64,000 nt of DNA from UBA9732 sp963599445 (GCA_963599445.1 CAVBWZ010000011.1:33495-97494), one strand, 5' to 3'; counted from the stretch's first letter, positions 23,999 through 33,324 are shown. Numbers and translations are program-made. The notes: generated by a model not told the origin, from the letters alone.

Positions 23999-25330
23999 TT
24001 ATAAATTCTTGGATTTGATCTTCTTCACGCCCACAAAACCTTCGTGATGGTGCATCTTCATGATACTTTCGATCTGCTTCATCAACTCAAGCTCAACACC
24101 AACGAGGATGATGAGTGAGGTTCCGCCGAACAGCATTGCAACCGACTGAGGGAACTTGAAGATGAGCTGCACGAGAGTAGGAATCAATGCAATGAAAGCA
24201 AGGAAGATCGAACCAGGGAGGACGATCCTGTTCAGAACCTTCGTGAGATACTCTTCGAGCTTCTCGCTTCTGACGCCAGGAACGCTTCCACCGTTCTCTC
24301 TGATCTGCTTAGCCATCTCTACAGGATTGAGTGAAACCTGTGTGTAGAAGAATGCAAAGGCAATGATCAAGATGGTGTAGATGATTAGATAAGGGGCACC
24401 CTGAGGATCAAGCCAATTTGCAACTGACTGCAACCATCTCACGTTTGGACCCAACGCACTTGCTATCTGCAGTGGGAATGACAGGATTGCAGAAGCAAAG
24501 ATTACTGGAATGACTCCGCTTGGATTGATCTTGAAAGGGATGTATGAGCTCTGAGCTCCGTACATCTTTCTTCCAACAACTCTCTTAGCGTAGTTCACAG
24601 GAATCTTTCTCTCACCTTCCTGTTCGCAGACGACGAGGGCCACAACGATAATGAACATGACCAAGACGACGACCACAAGTACAGGATTGATCGTACCGGC
24701 GATGATTCCCTGAATCAGGACATTGAGAGCTGAAGGGATTCTTGCAACGATACCAGCGAAGATCAGCAGGGAGATGCCGTTGCCGACACCGAACTGTGTG
24801 ATCTTCTCACCAAGCCATACAAGGATCATGGATCCGGCTGTTACTGTAAGCATTGAAATGAGTGTGAAAGGAAGCATGTCTATCGTGATGACGCCAGGAA
24901 GGTAGCTCTGGATGCTCCTTGCATAGACCGTAACCACAAAGGACTGCAGCAAACACACGACGATTGTACCGTATCTGGTAAGCTTCTGGATCTTTCTTCT
25001 GCCATCAGCATCCTCGCCCCACTTCTTGAGTGTTGGAATGATCAACATAAGAAGCTGGACGATGATCTGCATGGAGATGTAAGGCATAACACCAAGTGTG
25101 AACAGTGAGAAGTTCGAGAAAGCCCCACCAGAGAAGAAGTTCAGGTACTCCACGAGCCCAAGGTTTCCACTTGTGGACTGGCTCAGGAAATACTGCTCAA
25201 GAAGAGTTGGGTTTATGCCCGGAACCGGAATGACGGTTCCAATCCTCGTGATCACGAGAATCAGGAGCGTAAACAGAATCTTCTTCCTGAGATCTTCCAT
25301 CTTGAACATGTCGGAAATGGTGTTTGACAT
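23999..25330 (-). CDS. secY: SecY preprotein translocase channel subunit
   Basis: 443-aa integral inner-membrane protein with ten hydrophobic helices, forming with SecE and SecG the protein-conducting channel. Characteristic segments are TRIGTVIPVPGIN after helix 1 and NPSGVIPVIFASA, and the cytoplasmic loop is EMAKQIRENGGSVPGVR. The ATG at 25330 follows AAGGAAGG; a GTG one codon earlier is less likely. adk and map do not follow, so transcription continues directly to rpmJ. Its partner secE is at 49.1 kb. Confidence 0.98.
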   Translation of the reverse strand: MSNTISDMFKMEDLRKKILFTLLILVITRIGTVIPVPGINPTLLEQYFLSQSTSGNLGLVEYLNFFSGGAFSNFSLFTLGVMPYISMQIIVQLLMLIIPTLKKWGEDADGRRKIQKLTRYGTIVVCLLQSFVVTVYARSIQSYLPGVITIDMLPFTLISMLTVTAGSMILVWLGEKITQFGVGNGISLLIFAGIVARIPSALNVLIQGIIAGTINPVLVVVVLVMFIIVVALVVCEQEGERKIPVNYAKRVVGRKMYGAQSSYIPFKINPSGVIPVIFASAILSFPLQIASALGPNVRWLQSVANWLDPQGAPYLIIYTILIIAFAFFYTQVSLNPVEMAKQIRENGGSVPGVRSEKLEEYLTKVLNRIVLPGSIFLAFIALIPTLVQLIFKFPQSVAMLFGGTSLIILVGVELELMKQIESIMKMHHHEGFVGVKKIKSKNL

Positions 25331-25345
25331 CACTACCTTCCTTTA

Positions 25346-25777
25346 TTATCTGATCTCGCCGCCGGCGGCCTTGATCTTTTCTGCCGCAGAAGCGGATACC
25401 TTCAACCCTTCAACAACAACCTTCTTCGAAATCTCACCGTTGCTGAGAATCTTGGCCTCGACACCATTGCCCTTTACGATGCAAAGGTCCTTGAGAGCCT
25501 GAAGATTGACAGTCTCGCCATCCTTGAAAGCTTCATTGATGACATCGAGAGATACAACGACATATTCCTTCTTGAAAGGATAGTTGGAGAAACCCCTTCT
25601 CGCCACACGGCGGTAGAGGGGCATCTGGCCACCTTCGAATCCAGGACGCACACCACCGCCAGAACGGGAATTCTGACCGTTGAATCCTCTTCCACAGGTT
25701 CTACCCTTTGAGGATGCTCCGCGGCCTACTATGGTCTTTTTCTTGTTGGCACCTTCTGGTGCATGAATCTGTCCCAT
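25346..25777 (-). CDS. rplO: 50S ribosomal protein uL15
   Basis: 143 aa from the ATG at 25777 (MGQIHAPEGANKKK), placed 1 nt after the rpmD stop and preceded by GAGGAG. The Gly-rich region KGRTCGRGFNGQNSRSGGG and PLYRRVARRGFSN are typical. A longer in-frame start at 25810 would overlap rpmD and is rejected. Confidence 0.97.
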   Translation of the reverse strand: MGQIHAPEGANKKKTIVGRGASSKGRTCGRGFNGQNSRSGGGVRPGFEGGQMPLYRRVARRGFSNYPFKKEYVVVSLDVINEAFKDGETVNLQALKDLCIVKGNGVEAKILSNGEISKKVVVEGLKVSASAAEKIKAAGGEIR

Positions 25778-25778
25778 A

Positions 25779-25961
25779 TTATATCTCCTCAACCTTAACG
25801 AGATGCTCAACGACGCGAACCATGCCCATCGTCACAGGAGTTGCCTCCTTGACGACGCTGCTGTTGATCTTTCCAAGGCCAAGAGCCTTGACTGTGGCCC
25901 TCTGCTTTGGAAGGCATCCGGCAAGTCCCTTAACAAGTTCAATGCGAATCTGCTTTGCCAT
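25779..25961 (-). CDS. rpmD: 50S ribosomal protein uL30
   Basis: 60-aa short bacterial form with CLPKQRATVKALGLGKINSSV. Three nucleotides downstream of rpsE and 1 nt upstream of rplO. Confidence 0.96.
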   Translation of the reverse strand: MAKQIRIELVKGLAGCLPKQRATVKALGLGKINSSVVKEATPVTMGMVRVVEHLVKVEEI

Positions 25962-25964
25962 ATA

Positions 25965-26483
25965 TTACCCCCATACTTCCTTGAGGCTCTTGCCTCTGTC
26001 AGCTGCAAGCTTCTTGGCTGAGAACAGGTTCGAAAGTCCATCGAACGTAGCCTTGACAGTGTTGATCGTATTCTTCGAGCCGAGCGACTTGCTCAGAAGG
26101 TCCTTGATTCCACATGCATCGCATACGGCACGGACTGCACCGCCGGCGATGATTCCAGTACCTGGAGAGGCTGGCTTGAGGAGGACGCTTGCGCTCTTGA
26201 ACTGACCAAGGACCTCGTGAGGGATCGTGGAATCCTTGAGGTTGATGGTCATAAGGCTCTTCTTTGCGTTCTCAGTGGCCTTGCGGATAGCATCGGATAC
26301 GTCATTGGCCTTGCCCATTCCGTAGCCGACTCTACCCTTCTGGTCGCCTACGACGACGAGGGCCGAGAAGGATCTGCGGCGTCCGCCCTTGACGGTCTTT
26401 GACACTGCGTTGAGTTTGATCAGCTTCTCAAGGAACTCCTTTGGCTGGTTTTCTCTCTCTCTCTTATCTCTATTTCTTTCCAT
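25965..26483 (-). CDS. rpsE: 30S ribosomal protein uS5
   Basis: 172 aa from the ATG at 26483 (MERNRDKRERENQ); the in-frame GTG three codons earlier overlaps the ribosome site. Contains AVSKTVKGGRRRSFSALVVVGD (double-stranded RNA-binding domain) and PASPGTGIIAGGAVRAV. Contributes to decoding accuracy at the mRNA entry. Confidence 0.97.
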   Translation of the reverse strand: MERNRDKRERENQPKEFLEKLIKLNAVSKTVKGGRRRSFSALVVVGDQKGRVGYGMGKANDVSDAIRKATENAKKSLMTINLKDSTIPHEVLGQFKSASVLLKPASPGTGIIAGGAVRAVCDACGIKDLLSKSLGSKNTINTVKATFDGLSNLFSAKKLAADRGKSLKEVWG

Positions 26484-26493
26484 ACTACCCACC

Positions 26494-26853
26494 TTAGAAC
26501 TTCACGCCGGCTTTTCTGGCGCCGTCTGCGATAGCCTTGACGATTCCGTGATAGAGGTAACCGTTCCTGTCGAATACGACGGTCGTGATACCCTTATCAA
26601 TGCATCTCTGTCCAAGGATCTCTCCGAGCTTTCCAGCATCTTCGACGTTGTTCCTAAGACCTGCGAGGTCCTTCTCTACCGTACCTGCGCTGACCAAAGT
26701 CGTGCCGGTTGTGTCATCGATAACCTGGACATACATGTGGAGGTTGCTTCTGAACACAGACATTCTTGGTCTGAGGGCTGTTCCGGAAATGGATTTTCTG
26801 ATATGAAGCTTCCTTCTTGCGTGCTTTCTCTTCTTGTCAATAATTCTATTCAT
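26494..26853 (-). CDS. rplR: 50S ribosomal protein uL18
   Basis: 119-aa 5S rRNA-binding protein. Basic N-terminus KKRKHARRKLHIRKSISG, core RMSVFRSNLHMYVQVIDD, end DGARKAGVKF. Confidence 0.97.
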   Translation of the reverse strand: MNRIIDKKRKHARRKLHIRKSISGTALRPRMSVFRSNLHMYVQVIDDTTGTTLVSAGTVEKDLAGLRNNVEDAGKLGEILGQRCIDKGITTVVFDRNGYLYHGIVKAIADGARKAGVKF

Positions 26854-26867
26854 ATCTTCAACCCGCC

Positions 26868-27407
26868 TTATTTCTTACCAGACTTTCCGCTCTTGGAGCG
26901 AACATGTTCGGTATCGTACTTGATACCCTTGCCCTTGTAAGGCTCAGGCTTTCTAAGACTACGGATATCTGCAGCGGTCTGGCCGACAAGCTGCTTGTCT
27001 ATTCCGGAGATGTTGATCTTGTTTGGAGTCTCAAGCGCAATCTTCACACCTTCTGGAATGACGTATTCGATATCGTTCGAATAACCAAGTGAGAGGACAA
27101 GGTTCTTCTGCTGAAGCTCAGCCTTGTAACCAACACCTACGATGACCAAATTCTTCTGGTATCCTTCGGAAACACCTACAACCATGTTGTGGATGAGCTG
27201 TCTTGTAAGACCATGGGCGGCCTTCGTCGACTTCTCTTCGTTCTCTCTTGTAACAACAATCTGAGTCTCACCAATCTCTACATGGATTGCTGGCATGATT
27301 GTCTGAGACAGTTTTCCCTTTGGACCTTCAACGGTAATAACTCCGTCTTTGATGGAAGCCTTGACCGTCTTAGGCATATCAATTGGTAATCTACCTATAC
27401 GAGACAT
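26868..27407 (-). CDS. rplF: 50S ribosomal protein uL6
   Basis: 179 aa. Tandem L6 folds with the C-terminal signature PEPYKGKGIKYDTEHVRSK. Fourteen nucleotides upstream of rplR. Confidence 0.98.
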   Translation of the reverse strand: MSRIGRLPIDMPKTVKASIKDGVITVEGPKGKLSQTIMPAIHVEIGETQIVVTRENEEKSTKAAHGLTRQLIHNMVVGVSEGYQKNLVIVGVGYKAELQQKNLVLSLGYSNDIEYVIPEGVKIALETPNKINISGIDKQLVGQTAADIRSLRKPEPYKGKGIKYDTEHVRSKSGKSGKK

Positions 27408-27419
27408 AGTTAACCACCT

Positions 27420-27818
27420 TTACCAAATCGAGCAGATCAGCTCTCCGCCGACCAACTGCTCAGATGCCTTCTTGCCGGTGATGACACCGCAGGAAGTCGA
27501 AACGATGACAATGCCGTAGCCGTTGTAAACACGTGGCATCTCTCTGTATCCGGAGTACACGCGGCGACCAGGAGTGGAGATTCTCTTGATACCGTGGATG
27601 ACTGGGCTCTGCTCGTCATCGTACTTGAGGAATACGCGGAGGTATGTGGCACCGTCCTTGGTGACCTTCTTGAAATTCTTTATATAGCCCTCGTTCTTCA
27701 TGATCTTGATGATCTGGAGCTTGAGCTTTGAATTGGAAACGTCCACTTTTTCATGCTTAGCCATGCTAGCATTTCTGACTTTTGTCAGCATATCAGCAAC
27801 AGGATCACTTACTGCCAT
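27420..27818 (-). CDS. rpsH: 30S ribosomal protein uS8
   Basis: 132 aa. SDPVADMLTKVRNASMAKHEKV at the start and STSCGVITGKKASEQLVGGE near the end are diagnostic. In E. coli S8 represses the spc operon; no equivalent helix 21 mimic was searched successfully here. Confidence 0.98.
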   Translation of the reverse strand: MAVSDPVADMLTKVRNASMAKHEKVDVSNSKLKLQIIKIMKNEGYIKNFKKVTKDGATYLRVFLKYDDEQSPVIHGIKRISTPGRRVYSGYREMPRVYNGYGIVIVSTSCGVITGKKASEQLVGGELICSIW

Positions 27819-27828
27819 TTCTGCACTC

Positions 27829-28014
27829 CTACCAACTGGATTTGGTTACGCCAGGGATCTGGCCTTCGCTGGCAAGTTTTCTGAAGCAATGTCTGCACAT
27901 GTCAAACTTGCGCATATATCCACGGGGTCTTCCGCAGATCCTGCAACGGTGAACAGTTCTTGTACTGAACTTTGGCTCTCTCTGCGCCTTGATTATCATT
28001 GACTTTTTTGCCAT
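27829..28014 (-). CDS. rpsN: 30S ribosomal protein uS14, type Z (zinc)
   Basis: 61-aa short form with zinc ligands C24, C27, C40 and C43 (HRCRICGRPRGYMRKFDMCRHC). Normal position between rplE and rpsH. Confidence 0.97.
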   Translation of the reverse strand: MAKKSMIIKAQREPKFSTRTVHRCRICGRPRGYMRKFDMCRHCFRKLASEGQIPGVTKSSW

Positions 28015-28025
28015 ATCCTAACCCC

Positions 28026-28580
28026 TTATTTGCTGAACGGCATGCCAAGCTTCTTAAGCAGGGCAAAACCCTCTTCATCGGTCTTGGCCGTTGTTACGAT
28101 TGCAACGTTGAGGCCGCTGACACGGACGATCTTGTCATAATCGATCTCTGGGAAGATGATCTGCTCAGTGATTCCCAAGGCGTAGTTTCCATGGCCGTCG
28201 AATGCATTTGGCTTTACACCCTTGAAGTCCTTGACACGAGGGAGTGCAATGCAGATGAGCCTTTCAAGGAAGAACCACATGTTGTCTCCTCTGAGTGTCA
28301 CCATGGCTCCAATCTCCATTCCTTCACGGAGCTTGAAGTTTGCAATCGACTTTCTTGCCTTTGTCTTCACGACGTGCTGACCGGTGATCTGCTCGAGTTC
28401 CTTGACAGTTGCATCCAAGTACTTCTTGTCCTGGATTGCATCGCCTACACCGGCGCTGACAACGATCTTCTCGAGTGCAGGTATCTGCATCTTTGAGGTG
28501 TACTGGAAATCCTTGTAAAGCTCAGGAGCCACTTCCTCAAGATATTTTCTCTTCAAGTTTGGTATGAACTTCTCTTCCAT
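28026..28580 (-). CDS. rplE: 50S ribosomal protein uL5
   Basis: 184-aa 5S rRNA-binding protein forming the central protuberance. Typical blocks are KIVVSAGVGDA, ITGQHVVKTKARKSIANFKLREG and the C-terminal TAKTDEEGFALLKKLGMPF. Its ATG shares one base with the rplX stop (TGATG), so translation is coupled. Confidence 0.98.
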   Translation of the reverse strand: MEEKFIPNLKRKYLEEVAPELYKDFQYTSKMQIPALEKIVVSAGVGDAIQDKKYLDATVKELEQITGQHVVKTKARKSIANFKLREGMEIGAMVTLRGDNMWFFLERLICIALPRVKDFKGVKPNAFDGHGNYALGITEQIIFPEIDYDKIVRVSGLNVAIVTTAKTDEEGFALLKKLGMPFSK

Positions 28581-28888
28581 CAGACTACCTCTCCGGTCTT
28601 CTTGGCATAACGGACCTTCTTTCCGTTGGCATCAATCTTGTAACCAACTCTGCTTGTGTCTCCGCTCTTGTTGATGACAAGGGCGACGTTTGACACATGG
28701 ACAGGAGCTTCGATCTTGACGATTCCGCCCTGATCCTGCTGGTTCCTCTTCCTCATGGCCTTTGAAACCATGTTGGCGCCCTGGACGTAGACTCTCTCGT
28801 TCTCAGGGTCGACCTTGATGATCTTGCCGGTAACACCTTTGTCCTTACCGGCGATGATCTTGACTGTGTCGTTTTTCTTCAGTCTCAT
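28580..28888 (-). CDS. rplX: 50S ribosomal protein uL24
   Basis: 102 aa. KOW motif near the start (VKIIAGKDKGVTGKIIKVD) and GANMVSKAMRKRNQQDQGG. Overlaps rplE by one nucleotide. Confidence 0.97.
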   Translation of the reverse strand: MRLKKNDTVKIIAGKDKGVTGKIIKVDPENERVYVQGANMVSKAMRKRNQQDQGGIVKIEAPVHVSNVALVINKSGDTSRVGYKIDANGKKVRYAKKTGEVV

Positions 28889-28898
28889 AACGGCTCTC

Positions 28899-29264
28899 CT
28901 ACAACACTTCCGGTGCGAGAGAAACGATCTTCATGTATCCGTCTCTCAATTCACGAGCGACAGGCCCAAAGATACGCTTTCCGCGTGGGTTATTGTTGGC
29001 ATCAATGACAACGCAAGCATTGTCATCGAACCTGATGTATGTACCGTCAGGTCTGCGGTATTCCTTCTTTGTCCTGACAATGACAGCCTTCAGAACGTCA
29101 CCCTTCTTGATGGCGCCGTTTGGAAGTGCGTCCTTGACAGCAACAACGACTATGTCACCGACACCAGCCACGTATCTGTGGCTGCCGCCGAGAACTTTGA
29201 TGACCTGGACAAGTCTGGCGCCGCTGTTGTCAGCAACGTTCATGTATGATTGCATCTGTACCAT
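28899..29264 (-). CDS. rplN: 50S ribosomal protein uL14
   Basis: 121 aa. NVADNSGARLVQVIKVLGG and RPDGTYIRFDDNACVVI are diagnostic. First gene of the spc part of the merged operon. Confidence 0.98.
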   Translation of the reverse strand: MVQMQSYMNVADNSGARLVQVIKVLGGSHRYVAGVGDIVVVAVKDALPNGAIKKGDVLKAVIVRTKKEYRRPDGTYIRFDDNACVVIDANNNPRGKRIFGPVARELRDGYMKIVSLAPEVL

Positions 29265-29275
29265 GACTTATCTCC

Positions 29276-29527
29276 TTACTTTGCTCTCTCGATGACCTGA
29301 GAGAGTCTCCAGCACTTATCCTTGCTGATGTGGCGGCACTCGACGACCTTGACGGTATCGCCAACATGGGCGTCGTTGTTCTCGTCGTGGGCCTTCAGCT
29401 TCTTGGAACTGGTGACGTACTTCTTATACAGCGGGTGCAGACTCCTGTTGTGGACAGTGACTACAATGGTCTTGTCCATCTTGTCGCTGGTAACCACGCC
29501 TACAAAACTTTTCTTATTGGATTCCAT
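29276..29527 (-). CDS. rpsQ: 30S ribosomal protein uS17
   Basis: 83 aa. OB-fold with FVGVVTSDKMDKTIVVTV and VGDTVKVVECRHISKDKCWR. Twelve nucleotides upstream of rplN. Confidence 0.97.
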   Translation of the reverse strand: MESNKKSFVGVVTSDKMDKTIVVTVHNRSLHPLYKKYVTSSKKLKAHDENNDAHVGDTVKVVECRHISKDKCWRLSQVIERAK

Positions 29528-29538
29528 AGTTCACCCTC

Positions 29539-29742
29539 TTACTTTGCCTTGCGGATGCCCAAAGCATACTCATGGATAATGGTATTCAGCCTTGCAATCT
29601 GTCTTCTGACGTTGCGAACCTGAAGAGGATTCTCGACATGGCCGAGAACCTTTTCCATTCTCATGTTCAAATAGCTCTTGTAAAGCTCATCACGCTTTGC
29701 TACGAGCTCGTTGTAGGACAGTTTATCAAATGAGTTCTTCAT
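29539..29742 (-). CDS. rpmC: 50S ribosomal protein uL29
   Basis: 67-aa two-helix protein at the exit tunnel. ENPLQVRNVRRQIARLNTII is the family block. Its ATG overlaps the rplP stop by 4 nt. Confidence 0.96.
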   Translation of the reverse strand: MKNSFDKLSYNELVAKRDELYKSYLNMRMEKVLGHVENPLQVRNVRRQIARLNTIIHEYALGIRKAK

Positions 29743-30161
29743 GCTTCTTCAACCTTCCTTCTTGCGACGAACTTCGTCTTGATTGGGAGCTTGGATGCTG
29801 CGAGCTCAAGAGCCTCCCTTGCAAGGGACTCCTCGACCTCACCCATCTCAAACATGACTGCACCCTGCTTGACGACTGCGACCCAACCTTCAGGAGCACC
29901 CTTTCCGTTTCCCTGTCTGGTTCCAATCGGCTTTGCTGTGTAAGGCATATCAGGGTAGATTCTGATCCAGACCTTACCACCACGCTTGATGTGACGTGTC
30001 ATAGCGACACGGGCTGCCTCTATCTGGCGGTTGGTGATCCATCTTGGCTCAAGAGCAACAAGACCGTAGTCTCCAAAAGCGACGGTATTGCCACGATGTG
30101 CAACGCCATCCCTTGTTCCTCTCTGCTTCTTTCTAAACTTTACTCTTTTAGGACTAAGCAT
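29739..30161 (-). CDS. rplP: 50S ribosomal protein uL16
   Basis: 140 aa. Starts MLSPKRVKFRKKQRGTRDGV and includes TRHIKRGGKVWIRIYPDMPYT and GKGAPEGWVAVVKQG, which organise the A-site region. Overlaps rpmC by 4 nt. Confidence 0.98.
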   Translation of the reverse strand: MLSPKRVKFRKKQRGTRDGVAHRGNTVAFGDYGLVALEPRWITNRQIEAARVAMTRHIKRGGKVWIRIYPDMPYTAKPIGTRQGNGKGAPEGWVAVVKQGAVMFEMGEVEESLAREALELAASKLPIKTKFVARRKVEEA

Positions 30162-30174
30162 TTCTGATTACCCC

Positions 30175-30888
30175 TTACCTTGTCTCTACGGCTTCGTCAA
30201 CGACTGCCTCAGGAGCCTTCTTCACGAGAAGACCTGCATCGTCCTTCTTGACTCTGTCGTAGATTTCGCCGTTGAAGATCCAAACCTTGACGCCAATTGC
30301 ACCAAAGGATGTGTTTGCAACAGCAAAACCATAGTCGATGTCACTTCTGAGGGTGTGGAGAGGGATTCTTCCTTCCTTCATCCACTCAGAACGTGAAATC
30401 TCAGCTCCACCGAGACGTCCGGAAACTCTGATCTTGATTCCCTGGACACCAGCTGCCATAGCCTTGGAGATGGCCATCTTCATGGCTCTCTTGTATGCCG
30501 TGCGGCCTGCGATCTGCTTTGCAACGCTCTGTGCGATGAGCTGAGCGTCCTTCTCACCGTGCTCGATGCTCTTGATCTTTACCTGGACCTTTTTGCTTGA
30601 ACACTTCTGAAGCTGCTCGCAGATCTTCTCAATGTTGGCACCCTTGGTACCAATGATGACGCCTGGGCGGTTCGTGCTGATGAGAACAGTCACGCGCTGA
30701 GGCTTTCTGCTGATCTCGATGTCGGAGATCTCAGCACCCTGGACCTCAGGGCACTTGAGCAGAGCCTTGCGGAGCTGGAGATCCTCATGCAACGTCTCTG
30801 CATACTCTCTTGGATCTACATACCACTTCGACTTCCAGGTCTTGTTGACTCCGAGACGGAATCCAATTGGATTAACTTTCTGTCCCAT
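30175..30888 (-). CDS. rpsC: 30S ribosomal protein uS3
   Basis: 237 aa. Starts MGQKVNPIGFRLGVNKTWKS; KH domain with GVIIGTKGANIEKICEQL and C-terminal KVWIFNGEIYD. The last 20 residues are a variable acidic/basic tail. Confidence 0.98.
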   Translation of the reverse strand: MGQKVNPIGFRLGVNKTWKSKWYVDPREYAETLHEDLQLRKALLKCPEVQGAEISDIEISRKPQRVTVLISTNRPGVIIGTKGANIEKICEQLQKCSSKKVQVKIKSIEHGEKDAQLIAQSVAKQIAGRTAYKRAMKMAISKAMAAGVQGIKIRVSGRLGGAEISRSEWMKEGRIPLHTLRSDIDYGFAVANTSFGAIGVKVWIFNGEIYDRVKKDDAGLLVKKAPEAVVDEAVETR

Positions 30889-30892
30889 TTAC

Positions 30893-31243
30893 TCACTCCC
30901 CAACGACTTCGCTGACTTCAACGGTGATGTGAGACATTCTCTTGAGGAGGATGTCACGCTTTCCGTGGGATCTTGCCCATACTCTCTTGAGCATTGGACC
31001 GCCATCGACGCATATCTTGGAAACCTCAAGCTGGCTCTCGTCAAGCTTGTTGTTCTTGTACATTGCGTTTGCACCGGCGCTCTCAAGAACCTTAAGAATA
31101 AGGCGGGCACCTTTCTGAGGCATTGCATTAAGGATGCCGTATGCCTCCTCGTAGCTTTTACCTCTTACCAGATCCGCTACAGGACGAACCTTTGAAGGTG
31201 AGACCATGAGATACTTTGCGCAAGCTCTATAAGTTGTTGCCAT
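30893..31243 (-). CDS. rplV: 50S ribosomal protein uL22
   Basis: 116 aa. RACAKYLMVSPSKVRPVADLVRG and KRVWARSHGKRDILLKRMSHI match the tunnel-loop protein. Four nucleotides before rpsC. Confidence 0.98.
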   Translation of the reverse strand: MATTYRACAKYLMVSPSKVRPVADLVRGKSYEEAYGILNAMPQKGARLILKVLESAGANAMYKNNKLDESQLEVSKICVDGGPMLKRVWARSHGKRDILLKRMSHITVEVSEVVGE

Positions 31244-31254
31244 ATCCTACCTCC

Positions 31255-31527
31255 TCAAGCCTTCTTGTCCGAACCGGAGTGACCACGGAACAATCTGGTT
31301 GGTGCGAACTCACCAAGTTTGTGACCAACAAGGTTCTCCGTTACGAAAACTGGTATCCAAGTCTTTCCGTTGTATACGGAAATCGTAAAACCTACCATGT
31401 CAGGGATGATCGTCGAACTTCTTGAATAGGTCTTGATCATGTCCTTATGGCCTGCGTTGTTTGAAGCTTCGACTCTCTTGAGGAGCTTTGGTTCCACAAA
31501 AGGTCCTTTTCTAATTGATCTAGCCAC
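31255..31527 (-). CDS. rpsS: 30S ribosomal protein uS19
   Basis: 90 aa. MARSIRKGPFVEPKLLKRV and IVPDMVGFTISVYNG-like core with HKLGEFAPTRLFRGH at the C-terminus. Between rplB and rplV. Confidence 0.98.
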   Translation of the reverse strand: MARSIRKGPFVEPKLLKRVEASNNAGHKDMIKTYSRSSTIIPDMVGFTISVYNGKTWIPVFVTENLVGHKLGEFAPTRLFRGHSGSDKKA

Positions 31528-31537
31528 GTTCCAACTC

Positions 31538-32362
31538 CTACTTGCGCTTCTTCACGATGAATTTGCCCGAAGGTTTCTTCTTTGAACGAGTCTTGGCACC
31601 CTTGGTTGGTTTGCCCCAAGGAGTTACCGGATGACGTCCAGCTGCGGTCTTTCCTTCACCACCACCATGTGGGTGATCGACTGGGTTCATGACAACACCA
31701 CGAACCTTTGGCCTTCTGCCAAGGTGGCGGCTTGCACCGGCCTTGCCCAAGGACACGTTCATGTGGTCTTCATTTCCCAGGAAACCGATTGTGGCATAGC
31801 ACTCACCAAAGACCATTCTCATCTCGCCAGAAGGCAGGCGAAGAGTAACATAGTCGCCTTCCTTAGCAACGATGGTGGCTCCAAGACCAGCACTGCGGAC
31901 AAGCTGTCCACCGCGGCCAAGTGTGAGCTCGACATTGTGTACTGTCAGACCAAGGGGAATGTTCTTAAGTGGAAGGGCGCAACCAGCCTTGAGAGGGGCG
32001 GTTGGTCCGCTAACGATGACGGAACCGACCGTAAGTCCCTTAGGGGCGAGGATGTAGCGCTTCTCACCGTCTGCATAGAACACCAATGCAATGTTTGCAC
32101 TGCGGTTAGGATCATATTCAATTGTCTTGACTGTACCGGGGATACCATACTTGTCGCGCTTGAAATCAATGATTCTGTATGCGCGCTTGTGTCCACCGCC
32201 TCTCCTGCGAACGCTGATGCGTCCGAACGAGTCGCGACCGGCAGTCCTGTTGAGGCTTGTTGTCAGAGATCTCTCTGGCTTCTGAGCCGTGATTTCGCTC
32301 CTGACCAGAACAGTCTTCTGACGGAGGCCCGGTGTATTTGGTTTATAACTCTTCAATGCCAT
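31538..32362 (-). CDS. rplB: 50S ribosomal protein uL2
   Basis: 274 aa. Near the peptidyl-transferase centre. KSYKPNTPGLRQKTV at the start and GVVMNPVDHPHGGGEGKT (functional His region) near residue 225, followed by the basic tail. Confidence 0.98.
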   Translation of the reverse strand: MALKSYKPNTPGLRQKTVLVRSEITAQKPERSLTTSLNRTAGRDSFGRISVRRRGGGHKRAYRIIDFKRDKYGIPGTVKTIEYDPNRSANIALVFYADGEKRYILAPKGLTVGSVIVSGPTAPLKAGCALPLKNIPLGLTVHNVELTLGRGGQLVRSAGLGATIVAKEGDYVTLRLPSGEMRMVFGECYATIGFLGNEDHMNVSLGKAGASRHLGRRPKVRGVVMNPVDHPHGGGEGKTAAGRHPVTPWGKPTKGAKTRSKKKPSGKFIVKKRK

Positions 32363-32373
32363 ACTCCGTCTCC

Positions 32374-32676
32374 TTATACGCCTTCAATCGCATCGATCAC
32401 TTCGCCCTTTGACAAAGTGACAATCGCCTTCTTCCAGTTGGACGTGTAGCCCTTGATGTAGCCACCCTTTCCTCTGGAGAACTTTGGCTTTCCAGCCATA
32501 TTCATAACGTTGCAAGCTGTAGGATTGACCTTGAAGATCTCCTTCACTGCATTCATGATCTCGAACTTGTTGGCTCTTGGATCAACCTTGAATGTATACT
32601 TCTTGCATTCCAATTCACGAGCGTAGCTTGACTTCTCGCTGAGAATAGGTTCAATGATTACTTGATCTGCTCTCAT
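32374..32676 (-). CDS. rplW: 50S ribosomal protein uL23
   Basis: 100 aa. IIEPILSEKSSYARELECKKYTF N-terminal pattern, the docking site for trigger factor and SRP at the tunnel exit. Twelve nucleotides before rplB. Confidence 0.97.
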   Translation of the reverse strand: MRADQVIIEPILSEKSSYARELECKKYTFKVDPRANKFEIMNAVKEIFKVNPTACNVMNMAGKPKFSRGKGGYIKGYTSNWKKAIVTLSKGEVIDAIEGV

Positions 32677-32687
32677 CTCATCACCTC

Positions 32688-33314
32688 TTAGTCGCCGTAG
32701 AACTCATTAAGGTTCTTTGCTGCAGTCTCAAGCATGATGACCTTTCTTCCGTAAAGGAGTTCCTTTGCGGAAAGCTTGTCATAGGCAAGAACATGCAGGT
32801 ATGGGATGTTCCTTGCGGCACGGCGGAGCATTGCATCATCGTCCTTCATGACGAGAACAGTTCTCTTTCCGTCCTCAACGAAATTCTTGAGAATTCCAGC
32901 AAGCGTCTTCGTCTTACCATCTTCACTTGTGAAATCCTCGACCAGAACCAAGCGCTCTTCCTGAACAGAAAGAGAGAGAAGTGACTTCATAGCAAGGCGC
33001 TTCACCTTCTTTGGGAGGGTGTAGCTGTAGTCTCTTGGCTTTGGCCCAAAGATTGTTCCGCCACCAACCATGACTGGGGACTTCTTGTCACCTCTTCTGG
33101 CATTACCAGTTCCCTTCTGCTTGAAAGGCTTGGTATTGCTGTAGTTAACTTCAGCACGTGTCTTTGTGCATGCGGTACCAACGCGGCGGTTGGCAAGCTC
33201 GTTGTTTACAGCGTGGTAAATTGAGCCATTGCTGACTTCAATGCCAAAGACATCAGCATTGAGCTCAATGGACTTGATTTCCTTGCCGTTTGTAGAAAAA
33301 ACTTTTGCTTCCAT
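32688..33314 (-). CDS. rplD: 50S ribosomal protein uL4
   Basis: 208 aa from the ATG at 33314; a GTG two codons upstream overlaps the likely ribosome site. Extended tunnel loop with KPFKQKGTGNARRGDKKSP and FGPKPRDYSYTLPKKVKRLA. Confidence 0.97.
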   Translation of the reverse strand: MEAKVFSTNGKEIKSIELNADVFGIEVSNGSIYHAVNNELANRRVGTACTKTRAEVNYSNTKPFKQKGTGNARRGDKKSPVMVGGGTIFGPKPRDYSYTLPKKVKRLAMKSLLSLSVQEERLVLVEDFTSEDGKTKTLAGILKNFVEDGKRTVLVMKDDDAMLRRAARNIPYLHVLAYDKLSAKELLYGRKVIMLETAAKNLNEFYGD

Positions 33315-33324
33315 AATCACGCCC